Below are positions 15,479-23,185 of a DNA stretch of 23,422 nt, in pieces; position 1 is the stretch's first letter, and every line of letters starts with the position of its first letter. The translations under genes were made by a program, and so were the position numbers. The stretch lies in NCBI GenBank assembly GCA_025054515.1, contig JANWZT010000006.1:1-23422 (forward strand), in the 5' to 3' direction. The DNA comes from Candidatus Caldarchaeum sp. Lineage in GTDB: Archaea; Thermoproteota; Nitrososphaeria_A; Caldarchaeales; Caldarchaeaceae. The notes under the pieces are model-generated. The model saw nothing but the letters and a program-made list of their open reading frames with translations, was not told where the DNA came from and did not search any database.

Positions 15479-16282
15479 GTGAGCAACAAATCTGTCTGGG
15501 ATTGGTCAAAGATAAAAATTTACGACCTTTCGCAACCGACCAGCCCCAAAGCACCGCCGTTCATGTGGTATCCGCCGTTCAAAGTGACATGGATAAAGCG
15601 GTTGAGTGAACACAACGTCAACGCACAGTACATCGAAGGGCCTTTGCACACGGGGACGCATTTCGACGGCCAGCTTCATTTCATGACGGGAGGCAAAGAC
15701 ATCGCAAGCATAGACATCAACTACTTCATCGGCGAAGGCCTTGTCCTCGACATCAGCAAATACGTCGGAGACTACGACATCTACACCAGCCAAACCATCG
15801 AGAAGGCGGCGAAAGAAGCAGGCCTCGAAATCAAACCTGACGACATCCTCATCATCCACACAGGATACCACCGATATGCATGGTGCGGACCCGAGCCCGA
15901 CGAAGTTCGATACATGTGCAAACATCCCGGGCCAACAGCTGAATTTGCGCGGTGGTGCATCGAAAAGAAGATTCGGTGGCTCGGCATCGACGCCGCTTCG
16001 CAAGACCACCCATTCAACACGGTGATACGCAGGGCGAGGCCCGACCTCGTCGCCGAAGCAGAGAAGAAATGGGGGAAGAAAATCGACGAGCTGATGCCGT
16101 GGCCTGAAAACTATCAGGTGATGCACATAGCTTTGTTCCCGAAGATGATTCTTCACGTCGAAAACATCGGCGGCGAAATCGAAAAAGTCGCCAACAAACG
16201 CTGTCTCATCATGGCCCTGCCCTTCAAGTTCGAAGGGGGCGAAACCGCCTACTGCAGAGTAATCGCCGTAACGTCGGAATGA
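15479..16282 (+). CDS. Cyclase-family metal-dependent hydrolase (kynurenine formamidase / isatin hydrolase-like)
   Basis: This cytoplasmic hydrolase (267 residues) belongs to the cyclase family, whose known members hydrolyse amide bonds, including ring opening of isatin. The metal-binding motif HTGTHFDGQLHF is at residues 57-68 with His57, His61, Asp63 and His67 in place. Gln replaces the Pro that usually follows Asp-x. A HVENIGG segment near residue 217 matches the family's conserved Glu. GTG 15479 is leaderless by TATA spacing. The DUF1116 gene begins only 3 nt after its stop, so the hydrolase probably makes or uses the same metabolite as the carbamoyltransferase set. A plausible job is opening a cyclic ureide to a ureido acid, but this is inference. 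No signal peptide is visible. Confidence 0.9.
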   Translation: MSNKSVWDWSKIKIYDLSQPTSPKAPPFMWYPPFKVTWIKRLSEHNVNAQYIEGPLHTGTHFDGQLHFMTGGKDIASIDINYFIGEGLVLDISKYVGDYDIYTSQTIEKAAKEAGLEIKPDDILIIHTGYHRYAWCGPEPDEVRYMCKHPGPTAEFARWCIEKKIRWLGIDAASQDHPFNTVIRRARPDLVAEAEKKWGKKIDELMPWPENYQVMHIALFPKMILHVENIGGEIEKVANKRCLIMALPFKFEGGETAYCRVIAVTSE

Positions 16283-16285
16283 AAC

Positions 16286-17548
16286 ATGGAAAGCCTGAAA
16301 GAAACAATCGAAAAAGCCAACCAAAAAGCCTTCGAATCGATGGTTGAAACAAGGCCCGTCCTCGTCGACGTCGTTGAAGCAAGAAAGGCCATAACTTTTC
16401 TCAGCCAAGATTACCGTCTGACCCACGCGGGGCCGCCTATCAAGTGGGAAAGAGCCAGCGGCCCCCTCAGAGGCGCGATCATCGGGGCCGCGCTTTTCGA
16501 AGGCTGGGCCGAAACGGAGGAGAAGGCCGAAAAACTGGCCGAAAGGGGGGAAATAGTCCTCGAGCCGAACCATCATCATCGCGCGGTGGGGCCGATGGCT
16601 GGAGTGATATCGCCTTCGATGAAGCTGTTTGTCCTCAGCGACGGAGATTCCAAATCTTTCAGCAACATCAACGAAGGTTTGGGGAAAGTGTTGCGGTTTG
16701 GAGCTTATTCGAAGGAGGTTTTGGAGCGGCTGAAATATCTCAATACATCTTTCGCCGATGTTTTGGCCGCCGCCGTCCGAGAATCCGTCAAAGACAAAGG
16801 CGGAATCGACCTACGCAACATCATCGCTCAAGCCATCCACATGGGAGACGAATGCCACAACCGAAACGTGGCCGCAACTTCGCTCTTATTCCGCGAAATC
16901 GCTCCATACGTTCTAAAGGCCGCGGACACGTCGACGGCCCGAACCGTCCTCGCGACCATCGACGCCAACAACCATTTCTTCCTCAACCTCGCCATGGCAT
17001 CCTGCAAGCTGATGGCCGACAAAGCACACAACATCAAATACAGCACGATAGTTACGGCGATTAGCAGGAACGGAACAGACTTGGGCATCCGCGTCAGCGG
17101 CCTCGGCGACGAATGGTTCACCACCCAAGCACCGGTTCCCAAAGGCCTCTACTTCCCCGGATATTCGGAAGCCGACTCAAACCCGGACATAGGCGACAGC
17201 ACAATCACCGAAACAGCCGGCCTCGGAGGTGCAGCCATCGCCGCAAGCCCGGCGATAGTCAAGTTCGTCGGCGGAGACGTCAAACAAGCCTTGGAAATGA
17301 CGAACCGGATGGGGCGGATAACCTACGGAAAACACCGTTACTTCACGATTCCATACCTCGAGTTCGACGGAACACCGACGGCCATAGACATCAGGAAAGT
17401 TCTCCGGCTGGGAATATCACCCGTCGCCGACACCGGAATCGCCCACAAAAAACCCGGCATAGGTCAGATAGGCGCGGGAATAGTCGAAATTCCCATCGAA
17501 CCCTTCAAACAGGCCCTCCGCAGATACGCCGAAAAATACGGCGTATAA
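16286..17548 (+). CDS. DUF1116 protein (AllG/YlbE-like), putative carbamoyltransferase component
   Basis: This is a full-length DUF1116 protein (420 residues, very close to E. coli YlbE/AllG at about 419). Conserved blocks are LTHAGPP (45-51), FEGWAE (71-76), NHHHRAVGPMAG (95-106), MGDECHNRN near residue 200, NNHFFLN near 230 and SRNGTDLGIRVSG near 265. The E. coli protein has been reported to act with FdrA and YlbF in phosphorolysis of oxalurate to oxamate and carbamoyl phosphate. It lacks the extra N-terminal segment I recall in longer DUF1116 proteins; that segment may be supplied by the 51-residue gene at 13716. It is translationally coupled to the cyclase gene (3-nt gap). Its stop is 7 bp from the convergent carboxyltransferase gene, with an A/T run between them. 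Confidence 0.93.
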   Translation: MESLKETIEKANQKAFESMVETRPVLVDVVEARKAITFLSQDYRLTHAGPPIKWERASGPLRGAIIGAALFEGWAETEEKAEKLAERGEIVLEPNHHHRAVGPMAGVISPSMKLFVLSDGDSKSFSNINEGLGKVLRFGAYSKEVLERLKYLNTSFADVLAAAVRESVKDKGGIDLRNIIAQAIHMGDECHNRNVAATSLLFREIAPYVLKAADTSTARTVLATIDANNHFFLNLAMASCKLMADKAHNIKYSTIVTAISRNGTDLGIRVSGLGDEWFTTQAPVPKGLYFPGYSEADSNPDIGDSTITETAGLGGAAIAASPAIVKFVGGDVKQALEMTNRMGRITYGKHRYFTIPYLEFDGTPTAIDIRKVLRLGISPVADTGIAHKKPGIGQIGAGIVEIPIEPFKQALRRYAEKYGV

Positions 17549-17555
17549 AAAATTT

Positions 17556-18959
17556 TTAATGTTTTAGACGGTATTTGACGTAGTTTGTGTACATTTTTTG
17601 CATTATCGCTGAAATAGATTTCTTCACGTTTTCACGGGACACTATTTCGTCGGCGACACCCATCGCCAGCAAGGCTTCTCCACGGGCGATTTTACGCAGG
17701 TTTTCGACGTACTGCGAAAACGCCTTCGCTCTCTCTTCTCCCGACAGCTTTTCCAGCTCTTTGCGGAAAAGAATTTCGGCTGAAATTTCAAGCGGTTGAA
17801 CAGCCGCCTCCGCCGTCGGGAAAGCGAAAACATAGTCCGCTCCAATTCCCTTACTGCACATGGCGATGAAGGCTCCGCCGTAGGCTTTTCCGGCGAGCAA
17901 AGTTATCTTGGGGACGGACGCGTTCAAGTACGCTTTGTAGACATCGACTCCCTCTCTGATGATGCCGTTGTGTTCTGCCGCGACGCCCGGCTCGAACCCG
18001 GGTGTGTCCACTATCGTGAGGACGGGGATGTTGAAATTGCTGCAGAGGTTGACGAAATGAGACAGCTTGATGCATGCTTTGATGTCGATGTAGCCGTTAA
18101 AATGCTGCGGCTCGTTCGCGACGACTCCGACGACAAGCCCGTCCACCCGGCCCAGTCCAACTACGAGGTTCTTGGCATACATTGAATGAAATTCGAGAAA
18201 CGTTCCGGCGTCGATGATTTCGTCGATGAGTTTTCGAGTTTCGGTCGGCTGTTCCGTTGTTTTCGGCAGGTAAATCGGTTTCGCCGAAGCGGGTGGCGTC
18301 TCGCGGCTGTTTGACGGCAGATAGCTGAGGATCGTTTTGACGAGGGAGATGGCTTCTGTCTCTTCTTCAACGAGGAAATGAATCATTCCCGATGTTTCGG
18401 CGAGAGATTTAACCGAGCCCAGCTCCATCACGGTTACATCCTGTCCGAGAGCGTGTTTAACGGCGCGAGGCCCATGGAGAAACATGTATCCAGTTTTGCT
18501 CACGCCGATGACGACGTCGCCGACGGCCGCCGTGAAAGCCGCTCCACCAACTCCACCTCCGAAGACGACGTTTACCTGCGGAATTTTACCGTGGGCCGCG
18601 TTCGCGGTTTTTATCAATTCGCCGACCGCCAAAAGCGACCTCGCGCCTTCCTGAAGCCTTGCTCCAGAAGAATCCGTGAGGACAATGACGGGAATCCCCA
18701 GCCGAGCGGCCAATTCATAGAGTTTCGCGATCTTCCGTAACCCAACTTCGCCCAAAGAACCTCCGGCAAATGTCGGGTCGTGTGCAGCCACGGCCACGTC
18801 TCTTCCGCTAATTTTGCCCAGACCGGCGAAGACACCATCGCCGGCTTTCTTCGGCATGTCGGCCCCGTGTTGTTCAACGCCCGCAAGAATTTGCTGAAAA
18901 CTTCCCTCATCGAGCAGTTGGGAAATCCTGTTCAAAGATGGGTTAGAACTCATGTGCAT
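17556..18959 (-). CDS. Fused acyl-CoA carboxyltransferase (MmdA/PccB-like), no biotin partners nearby
   Basis: This protein (467 residues) has both crotonase-like carboxyltransferase halves, as in the carboxyltransferase subunits of acetyl/propionyl-CoA carboxylase and methylmalonyl-CoA decarboxylase. It is about 45-60 residues shorter than MmdA, mostly at the N-terminus. The first half shows SSGARLQEG (97-105) and the oxyanion-hole glycines GGGVGGAA (134-141). The second has VDTPGFEPG (317-325) and GKAYGGAFIAM (357-367), where Gly replaces the usual Arg before KAYGG. No biotin carboxylase, biotin carrier or decarboxylase membrane subunit is in the window. The start is ATG 18959 or 18953; a TTAAAAATT element at 18977-18985 fits either. 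Its place beside the carbamoyltransferase genes hints at handling an acyl-CoA or carboxylated product (inference). Confidence 0.9.
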   Translation of the reverse strand: MHMSSNPSLNRISQLLDEGSFQQILAGVEQHGADMPKKAGDGVFAGLGKISGRDVAVAAHDPTFAGGSLGEVGLRKIAKLYELAARLGIPVIVLTDSSGARLQEGARSLLAVGELIKTANAAHGKIPQVNVVFGGGVGGAAFTAAVGDVVIGVSKTGYMFLHGPRAVKHALGQDVTVMELGSVKSLAETSGMIHFLVEEETEAISLVKTILSYLPSNSRETPPASAKPIYLPKTTEQPTETRKLIDEIIDAGTFLEFHSMYAKNLVVGLGRVDGLVVGVVANEPQHFNGYIDIKACIKLSHFVNLCSNFNIPVLTIVDTPGFEPGVAAEHNGIIREGVDVYKAYLNASVPKITLLAGKAYGGAFIAMCSKGIGADYVFAFPTAEAAVQPLEISAEILFRKELEKLSGEERAKAFSQYVENLRKIARGEALLAMGVADEIVSRENVKKSISAIMQKMYTNYVKYRLKH

Positions 18960-18976
18960 ATAAAAAAAGCGAACCC

Positions 18977-18985
18977 AATTTTTAA
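18977..18985 (-). promoter_or_regulatory. TATA-like element of the carboxyltransferase gene
   Basis: TTAAAAATT on the minus strand is centred 22 nt before ATG 18959 and 28 nt before ATG 18953. The rest of the 170-bp divergent region 18960-19129 shows only this and the element at 19101. I see no gene or RNA there. Confidence 0.4.
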
Positions 18986-19100
18986 CCCTTGTCAGCTCCT
19001 ATGGTGAAAAAATGATGCTGCGAAAAATGTTGCGACAACTCTGAAGAGCTGGATGCATAGAGCAAATTTTGTGATGAGCAGTACATGTATAGTGTTTAGA

Positions 19101-19109
19101 TTTAAAAAT
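19101..19109 (+). promoter_or_regulatory. TATA-like element of the three-subunit Mo-hydroxylase operon
   Basis: TTTAAAAAT is centred 25 nt before GTG 19130, so the operon's first gene is probably read from a leaderless mRNA. No Shine-Dalgarno precedes the GTG. Confidence 0.5.
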
Positions 19110-19129
19110 CACGGCGCCATTTTATATAC

Positions 19130-21493
19130 GTGAAAAACTTTCGGGAAGACTTGAAGTACGTAGGAAAACCCGTTCCACGGGTCGATTCCTACGAAAAAAT
19201 CCTTGGAGTCGCGGAATACACCGGCGACATCGAGCTTCCTGGCATGCTTCACACGAAGCTGGTGTTGAGCCCATACGCTCATGCGAAAATAAAGGCAATT
19301 CACACGGAGAAGGCCCGGAAAGCTTCGGGAGTCGTTGCGGTGGCTGTCGGCGATGATTTCCCTTTCCGGGTTGGACTGTATGTAAACGACCGCAACGTTC
19401 TCGCTCGTAAAAAAGTACGTTGGGCTGGCGAGCCTGTTGTAGCGGTCGTCGCTGAAACGCTCGAACAGGCTTACGAAGCTGCAGAGCTAATCGAAGTGGA
19501 ATACGAACCGCTACAGCCTGTTCTCGACGTAAGGGACGCCCTTAAGCCGGGCGCCCCCCTTGTTCACGAAGAACTGGGCGAATACGCACATTCGCCGGCG
19601 TTTCATCCGATACCGGGAACAAACATCGCCAGCCGGTTCACGCTGAAGAAGGGAGATGTCGAGCTCGGGTTCAAACAAAGCGACGTCATACTGGAAAACG
19701 AATTCATGATGCCGCAGGTATCGCACGTCCCCCTCGAAACACATACGAGCATCGGCCAGTACATGCCCGACGGAAAAATCAAGATCTGGACATCCGCTCA
19801 GTCGCCGTTCACGGTCAGACACATCCTCAGCGTCTCCCTCGGCGTGCCCGAACACAAAATCTCCGTCTACGTTCCCTACATAGGAGGCGGGTTCGGCGGA
19901 AAAGCAGGCATCAACTTCGAGCCGCTTGTGGTCATGCTTTCTAAAATGGCTGGCGGAAGGCCTGTAAAGCTTGAGCTAACCCGTGAAGAACAGTTCATTA
20001 CAGCGCCCGTCAGACAGGGGCTGTACGCAAAGCTCAAAACAGGCGTGAAGAGAAGCGGCGAAATCATGGCTGAAAAAATCCTGTATGTCTACGACGCAGG
20101 CGCATACGCGGACTACGGCGTCAACGTCGGAAGAGCTGCGGGCTATTCATGCACCGGGCCCTATTATGTCCCAAACGTGGAAACAGAATCCTTGACGGTT
20201 TACACCAATCATCCATGGGGAACAGCTTTTCGCGGGTTCGGCCATTTTGAATTTCTCTGGGCCATAGAAAGGCAGATGGATTTGGTCGCCAGGGAGTTGG
20301 GAATGGACCCGGTTGAATTTAGGCTGAAGAACGCTCTTCTTCCCGGCAAGACTACGCCGACGGGTGAGGTGTTGCGAGAAGACGCGGGCCGTATTGATGA
20401 ATGCATTAGGGCCGTGGCCTCGAGAATCGACTGGGGTAAGAAGCCCGTGGCCGCCGCTGGAAAGCCTAGGGGTAAGGGAATAGCGGCTTTGTGGAAAGCT
20501 CCGGCGATGCCTCCGAATGCCTCGTCAGCGGCTTTTATCAAATTCAACGAGGACGGCACAGCCGAACTATTGCTTGGAATCACTGAAATCGGCCAAGGCG
20601 CGGAAACGGCGCTCGCACAGATAGCTGCAGAAGAGCTCGGGCTTCCCGTTGAAAAAATAAAAGTGGTGCCTTTCCGCCACACTGATGTTTCGCCCTATTC
20701 GTGGCAGACGGTGGCTAGCCGTGGCTTATTCATGGACGGAAGAGCCGTGCAGATGGCGGCCCGCGATGCGAAGAACCAGATATTCGATATCGCTTCACAG
20801 GTTCTCCGTGTTTCGAAGGAGGATTTGGTTCTCAGCGACGAACGGGTTCATGTCAGGGGAAGGCCTGAAGTCGGTCTGGAGCTTCGGCAATTGGTGAACG
20901 GCTACGTCTACCCGAACGGCAACGTCGTCGGCGGGCCCGTAATCGGAAGAGGTTTCTACTCGGCCGCGAGGCTTACATACCTTGACCCGGAGACGGGGCA
21001 GGGATATCCGGCGTTGAAATGGACTTTCGGAGCGCACGCCGTCGAAGTAGAAGTTGACCCGGACACAGGTATGGTGAAGGTGCTGAAACTCGTTTCGGCG
21101 TTCGACATCGGCAAGGCCATCAACCCGGCGATAGTTCTTGGACAGGCATACGGCGGCGCCCTGCAGTCGATGAGCCTCGGCCTTCTCGAAGGCTACTTCT
21201 ATGACGAAAAAGGCAGGATGCTCAACCCCAACCTCACCGACTACAAGATAGCGAGGGCCAGCGACATCCCGGAAGAACACGAAGTAATAATCATCGAAAA
21301 CCCGCAGCTCGACGGCCCCTTCGGCGCAAGAGGAATAGGAGAGCTTTCGATGCTTTCCGTCGAAACAGCCATAGCCAACGCCCTCTACGACGCCATCGGC
21401 ATAGACCTGAAAAATCTACCCATCACCGCCGAATACATCTGGAAACACATCCAGGCAAAGAAAGAAAAAATCCCGGTGGAGGCGGTGACCTGA
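19130..21493 (+). CDS. Molybdenum-hydroxylase large subunit (xanthine dehydrogenase-like)
   Basis: This is the molybdopterin-binding catalytic subunit (787 residues, full length) of a three-subunit xanthine dehydrogenase-type enzyme. Motifs are the N-terminal hammerhead domain (about 21-135), GGGFGGKAG (252-260), TAFRGFG (365-371), EIGQGAETALAQ (486-497), TVASR (527-531) and the C-terminal GARGIGE with the catalytic Glu738. The TAFRGFG version is that of xanthine and aldehyde-type hydroxylases, unlike the VRGAGR of the solitary paralogue at 9722. GTG 19130 is supported by TATA spacing. The FAD gene follows after 2 nt and the iron-sulfur gene after that, so this unit is complete and can pass electrons from Mo to FeS to FAD. 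The exact substrate cannot be told from sequence. A nucleobase fits the importers nearby (inference). Confidence 0.93.
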   Translation: MKNFREDLKYVGKPVPRVDSYEKILGVAEYTGDIELPGMLHTKLVLSPYAHAKIKAIHTEKARKASGVVAVAVGDDFPFRVGLYVNDRNVLARKKVRWAGEPVVAVVAETLEQAYEAAELIEVEYEPLQPVLDVRDALKPGAPLVHEELGEYAHSPAFHPIPGTNIASRFTLKKGDVELGFKQSDVILENEFMMPQVSHVPLETHTSIGQYMPDGKIKIWTSAQSPFTVRHILSVSLGVPEHKISVYVPYIGGGFGGKAGINFEPLVVMLSKMAGGRPVKLELTREEQFITAPVRQGLYAKLKTGVKRSGEIMAEKILYVYDAGAYADYGVNVGRAAGYSCTGPYYVPNVETESLTVYTNHPWGTAFRGFGHFEFLWAIERQMDLVARELGMDPVEFRLKNALLPGKTTPTGEVLREDAGRIDECIRAVASRIDWGKKPVAAAGKPRGKGIAALWKAPAMPPNASSAAFIKFNEDGTAELLLGITEIGQGAETALAQIAAEELGLPVEKIKVVPFRHTDVSPYSWQTVASRGLFMDGRAVQMAARDAKNQIFDIASQVLRVSKEDLVLSDERVHVRGRPEVGLELRQLVNGYVYPNGNVVGGPVIGRGFYSAARLTYLDPETGQGYPALKWTFGAHAVEVEVDPDTGMVKVLKLVSAFDIGKAINPAIVLGQAYGGALQSMSLGLLEGYFYDEKGRMLNPNLTDYKIARASDIPEEHEVIIIENPQLDGPFGARGIGELSMLSVETAIANALYDAIGIDLKNLPITAEYIWKHIQAKKEKIPVEAVT

Positions 21494-21495
21494 AG

Positions 21496-22365
21496 ATGCT
21501 GCCCAAATTCCTTTACCACGCACCAGAAACAATCCACGAAGCACTTGAACTCCTCAACAAATACGGTAGGGAGGCCAAACTGCTGGCGGGCGGCACAGAC
21601 CTCGTCGTCGACTTGCGCGAAAGAAAAACAAGGCCGAAAGCTGTCATCGACATCAAACGGATAAAAGAGTTGAACGTCCTCAAGTACGAACCGGGCCGCG
21701 GCCTGGTGATCGGCGCAACGGTAACCTACCACCAAATCCTCGAATACGAGCCCGTCCGGAAAAAATATCCAGTCCTGTGGGAGGCGGTTAAGACCGTGGC
21801 GGATGAAATTTTGAGGATGAGGGCCACGCTGGTGGGCAACATCTGCACCGCCTCGCCGGCGGCCGACACAGCTCCAGCGCTTCTGGTCTACGACGCCGTC
21901 GTCGAAACAGCCAGCAAGAACGGCGGAAGGAAAATTCCAATCGAAAACTTCTTCACGGGAGTTAAAAAGACCGTCCTCGAAGAAGGAGAAATGGTTGTTT
22001 CGGTAACTCTTCCAGAGCCGCCGGCAGACGCGAAAGGCACCTACCTCAAGGCGATGCGTGTTTGGAGCGAAGACCTGGCCTTGGTCGGCGTGGCGGCTTT
22101 AGTAGCCGACGGCGGAAAAGATGTCCGGCTTGCCTACGCAAGCGTTGCGCCGACGCCTGTCCGTGCAAGGAAAGCGGAAAAAGTTTTCCGGGAAGACGGC
22201 GATATTCGTGAAAAAATCGAGAAGGCAGTTGAGCTTGCCGTGGCGAGTGTTTCGCCGATTAGCGACGTGAGGGCGAGTAAAGAATACCGGCTTCATCTGG
22301 TAAAGACGTTTACGAGGAATGCTTTGAACAGGTTGCTTGGTGTGGAGGCGGTGGTTGTTGCGTAG
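21496..22365 (+). CDS. Molybdenum-hydroxylase FAD-binding subunit (CoxM/CutM-type)
   Basis: This medium subunit (289 residues) binds FAD and passes electrons from the iron-sulfur subunit to the acceptor. The FAD pyrophosphate motif AGGTDL is at 31-36, and TLVGNICTASPAADTAPAL at 111-129 matches the second flavin motif (usually TIGGN...SPAAD). The C-terminal CO dehydrogenase flavoprotein domain covers about 180-285. ATG 21496 sits 2 nt after the large-subunit stop with GGAGGCGGTGA upstream. Its last codons overlap the start region of the FeS gene. It is the only FAD subunit in the window and may also serve the two large subunits that lack one (inference). Confidence 0.94.
   Translation: MLPKFLYHAPETIHEALELLNKYGREAKLLAGGTDLVVDLRERKTRPKAVIDIKRIKELNVLKYEPGRGLVIGATVTYHQILEYEPVRKKYPVLWEAVKTVADEILRMRATLVGNICTASPAADTAPALLVYDAVVETASKNGGRKIPIENFFTGVKKTVLEEGEMVVSVTLPEPPADAKGTYLKAMRVWSEDLALVGVAALVADGGKDVRLAYASVAPTPVRARKAEKVFREDGDIREKIEKAVELAVASVSPISDVRASKEYRLHLVKTFTRNALNRLLGVEAVVVA
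22344..22348 (+). promoter_or_regulatory. Shine-Dalgarno for the FeS subunit
   Basis: GGAGG near the end of the FAD gene lies 6 nt before TTG 22355 and 9 nt before TTG 22358. It favours one of these starts over the upstream TTG 22337 or GTG 22340. Confidence 0.5.
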
Positions 22366-22819
22366 CATCAAAGTTGTTCTTAACGGTGTGGAAAGAACGG
22401 TCGACGTCGAAGACCACTGGACGCTTCTTTGGCTTCTCCGTGAAAAACTCAAGCTGAAGGGGACGAAGCATGGATGCGACCGAGGAGACTGCGGCATCTG
22501 CACAGTCCTCGTCAACAACACACCAGTCAAATCATGTCTCGTCCTCGCACCAGAAGTAAACGGAGCGGAAATTCTCACCATCGAAGGCCTCGCCAAAGAA
22601 GGCTCGCTCGCCCCCATACAGAAATCATTCATAGAACACAGTGCACTCCAGTGCGGCATATGCACCGCGGCTTTTGTGCTAACAGGCCACTGGCTACTGC
22701 AGCAGGGCGACGGAGTTGACAGAAAACGAGTCGCCGAAGCCATCGACGGAATATTATGCCGATGCACGGGCTACAGGCAGATCATCGAAGCCATCGTCGA
22801 CGCCGCCCGGAAAAAATAG
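22358..22819 (+). CDS. Molybdenum-hydroxylase [2Fe-2S] subunit (CoxS/CutS-type)
   Basis: This small electron-transfer subunit (153 residues from TTG 22358) holds two [2Fe-2S] clusters. The plant-ferredoxin-like N-terminal domain carries Cys40, 45, 48 and 60. The all-alpha C-terminal domain carries Cys99, 102, 134 and 136 in QCGICTAAF and CRCTGY. Ala replaces the Pro usually found after CGxCT. Starting at RSIKVVLNG places the first strand as in relatives, which is why I prefer TTG 22355 or 22358 over TTG 22337; the GGAGG at 22344 agrees. It overlaps the FAD gene by 8 nt in another frame. Its stop directly abuts the convergent stop of the MoaD-like gene. All eight cluster ligands are intact. 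Confidence 0.94.
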   Translation: MRSIKVVLNGVERTVDVEDHWTLLWLLREKLKLKGTKHGCDRGDCGICTVLVNNTPVKSCLVLAPEVNGAEILTIEGLAKEGSLAPIQKSFIEHSALQCGICTAAFVLTGHWLLQQGDGVDRKRVAEAIDGILCRCTGYRQIIEAIVDAARKK

Positions 22820-23122
22820 TCAACCTCCGCCGACGATTTCAACGATTTCCACGGTGTCGAAAGTAACGCTGTCGCCCGCGGCGAGCGGTGTATCCAAACC
22901 CTTCAACATTTTTATGCTGTGTCCGTTGACCAAAAGAACCAAAGCGGTTTTCAAAGCTTTCTCCCGCGAATCATAAACCCGCTCTCGAAATTTTTCCCCG
23001 AGTTTTTCCGCTAAAAGGTCCAAAAGCTCTCCGACTGTTTTGGGAGTTTCGCTGAGTTGAATGCTTTCGCAGCCAGCGGCCTGTCGTAGTGCGCCTGAAT
23101 AAAAATTCACTTTGACTGCCAT
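22820..23122 (-). CDS. MoaD/ThiS-like ubiquitin-fold sulfur carrier
   Basis: This beta-grasp protein (100 residues) ends in Gly-Gly-Gly, the hallmark of MoaD/ThiS sulfur carriers whose C-terminal Gly receives sulfur as a thiocarboxylate. MoaD is used to build the dithiolene of molybdopterin. Strands VKVNFYSGALRQAAG (3-17) and ALVLLVNGH, then a GDSVTF segment before the tail, match the fold. It is longer than E. coli MoaD (about 81), mainly through a helical insert around residues 45-60. I chose ATG 23122 over ATG 23146 because a TATA-like TTAAATTA overlaps the latter and lies about 27 nt upstream of 23122. It lies among three molybdenum-hydroxylase genes, so supply of cofactor to them is likely. 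Archaeal SAMP-like protein tagging is an alternative. Confidence 0.83.
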   Translation of the reverse strand: MAVKVNFYSGALRQAAGCESIQLSETPKTVGELLDLLAEKLGEKFRERVYDSREKALKTALVLLVNGHSIKMLKGLDTPLAAGDSVTFDTVEIVEIVGGG

Positions 23123-23145
23123 CCACCAATTTTTTTGGTTTTCCA

Positions 23146-23153
23146 TAATTTAA
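23146..23153 (-). promoter_or_regulatory. TATA-like element of the MoaD-like gene
   Basis: TTAAATTA on the minus strand is centred about 27 nt upstream of ATG 23122 and covers the alternative ATG 23146. This argues for the shorter protein. Confidence 0.4.
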
Positions 23154-23185
23154 TGGTTGTTTTCTTTCATCGACCTCGGAGCAAA

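Noticed and set aside
15506..16579. 357-residue open frame on the minus strand across the cyclase and DUF1116 genes
   Set aside because: It lies antisense to two well-supported genes, is rich in unlikely Phe/Asp/Val runs, matches no family, and has no promoter or Shine-Dalgarno. It reflects codon bias of the plus-strand genes.
17547..17557. A/T run between convergent DUF1116 and carboxyltransferase genes as a defined terminator
   Set aside because: It could stop transcription in both directions, but the run is short and no hairpin is visible, so I did not list it as a feature.
19012..19044. Possible 10-residue leader peptide gene ahead of the Mo-hydroxylase operon
   Set aside because: Too short to support, no Shine-Dalgarno or TATA at the right distance, and no terminator-like structure after it.
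22099..22767. 222-residue open frame on the minus strand over the FAD and FeS genes
   Set aside because: It runs antisense to two subunits with intact motifs, is Arg/Ser/His-rich without a recognisable domain, and crosses the operon junction.
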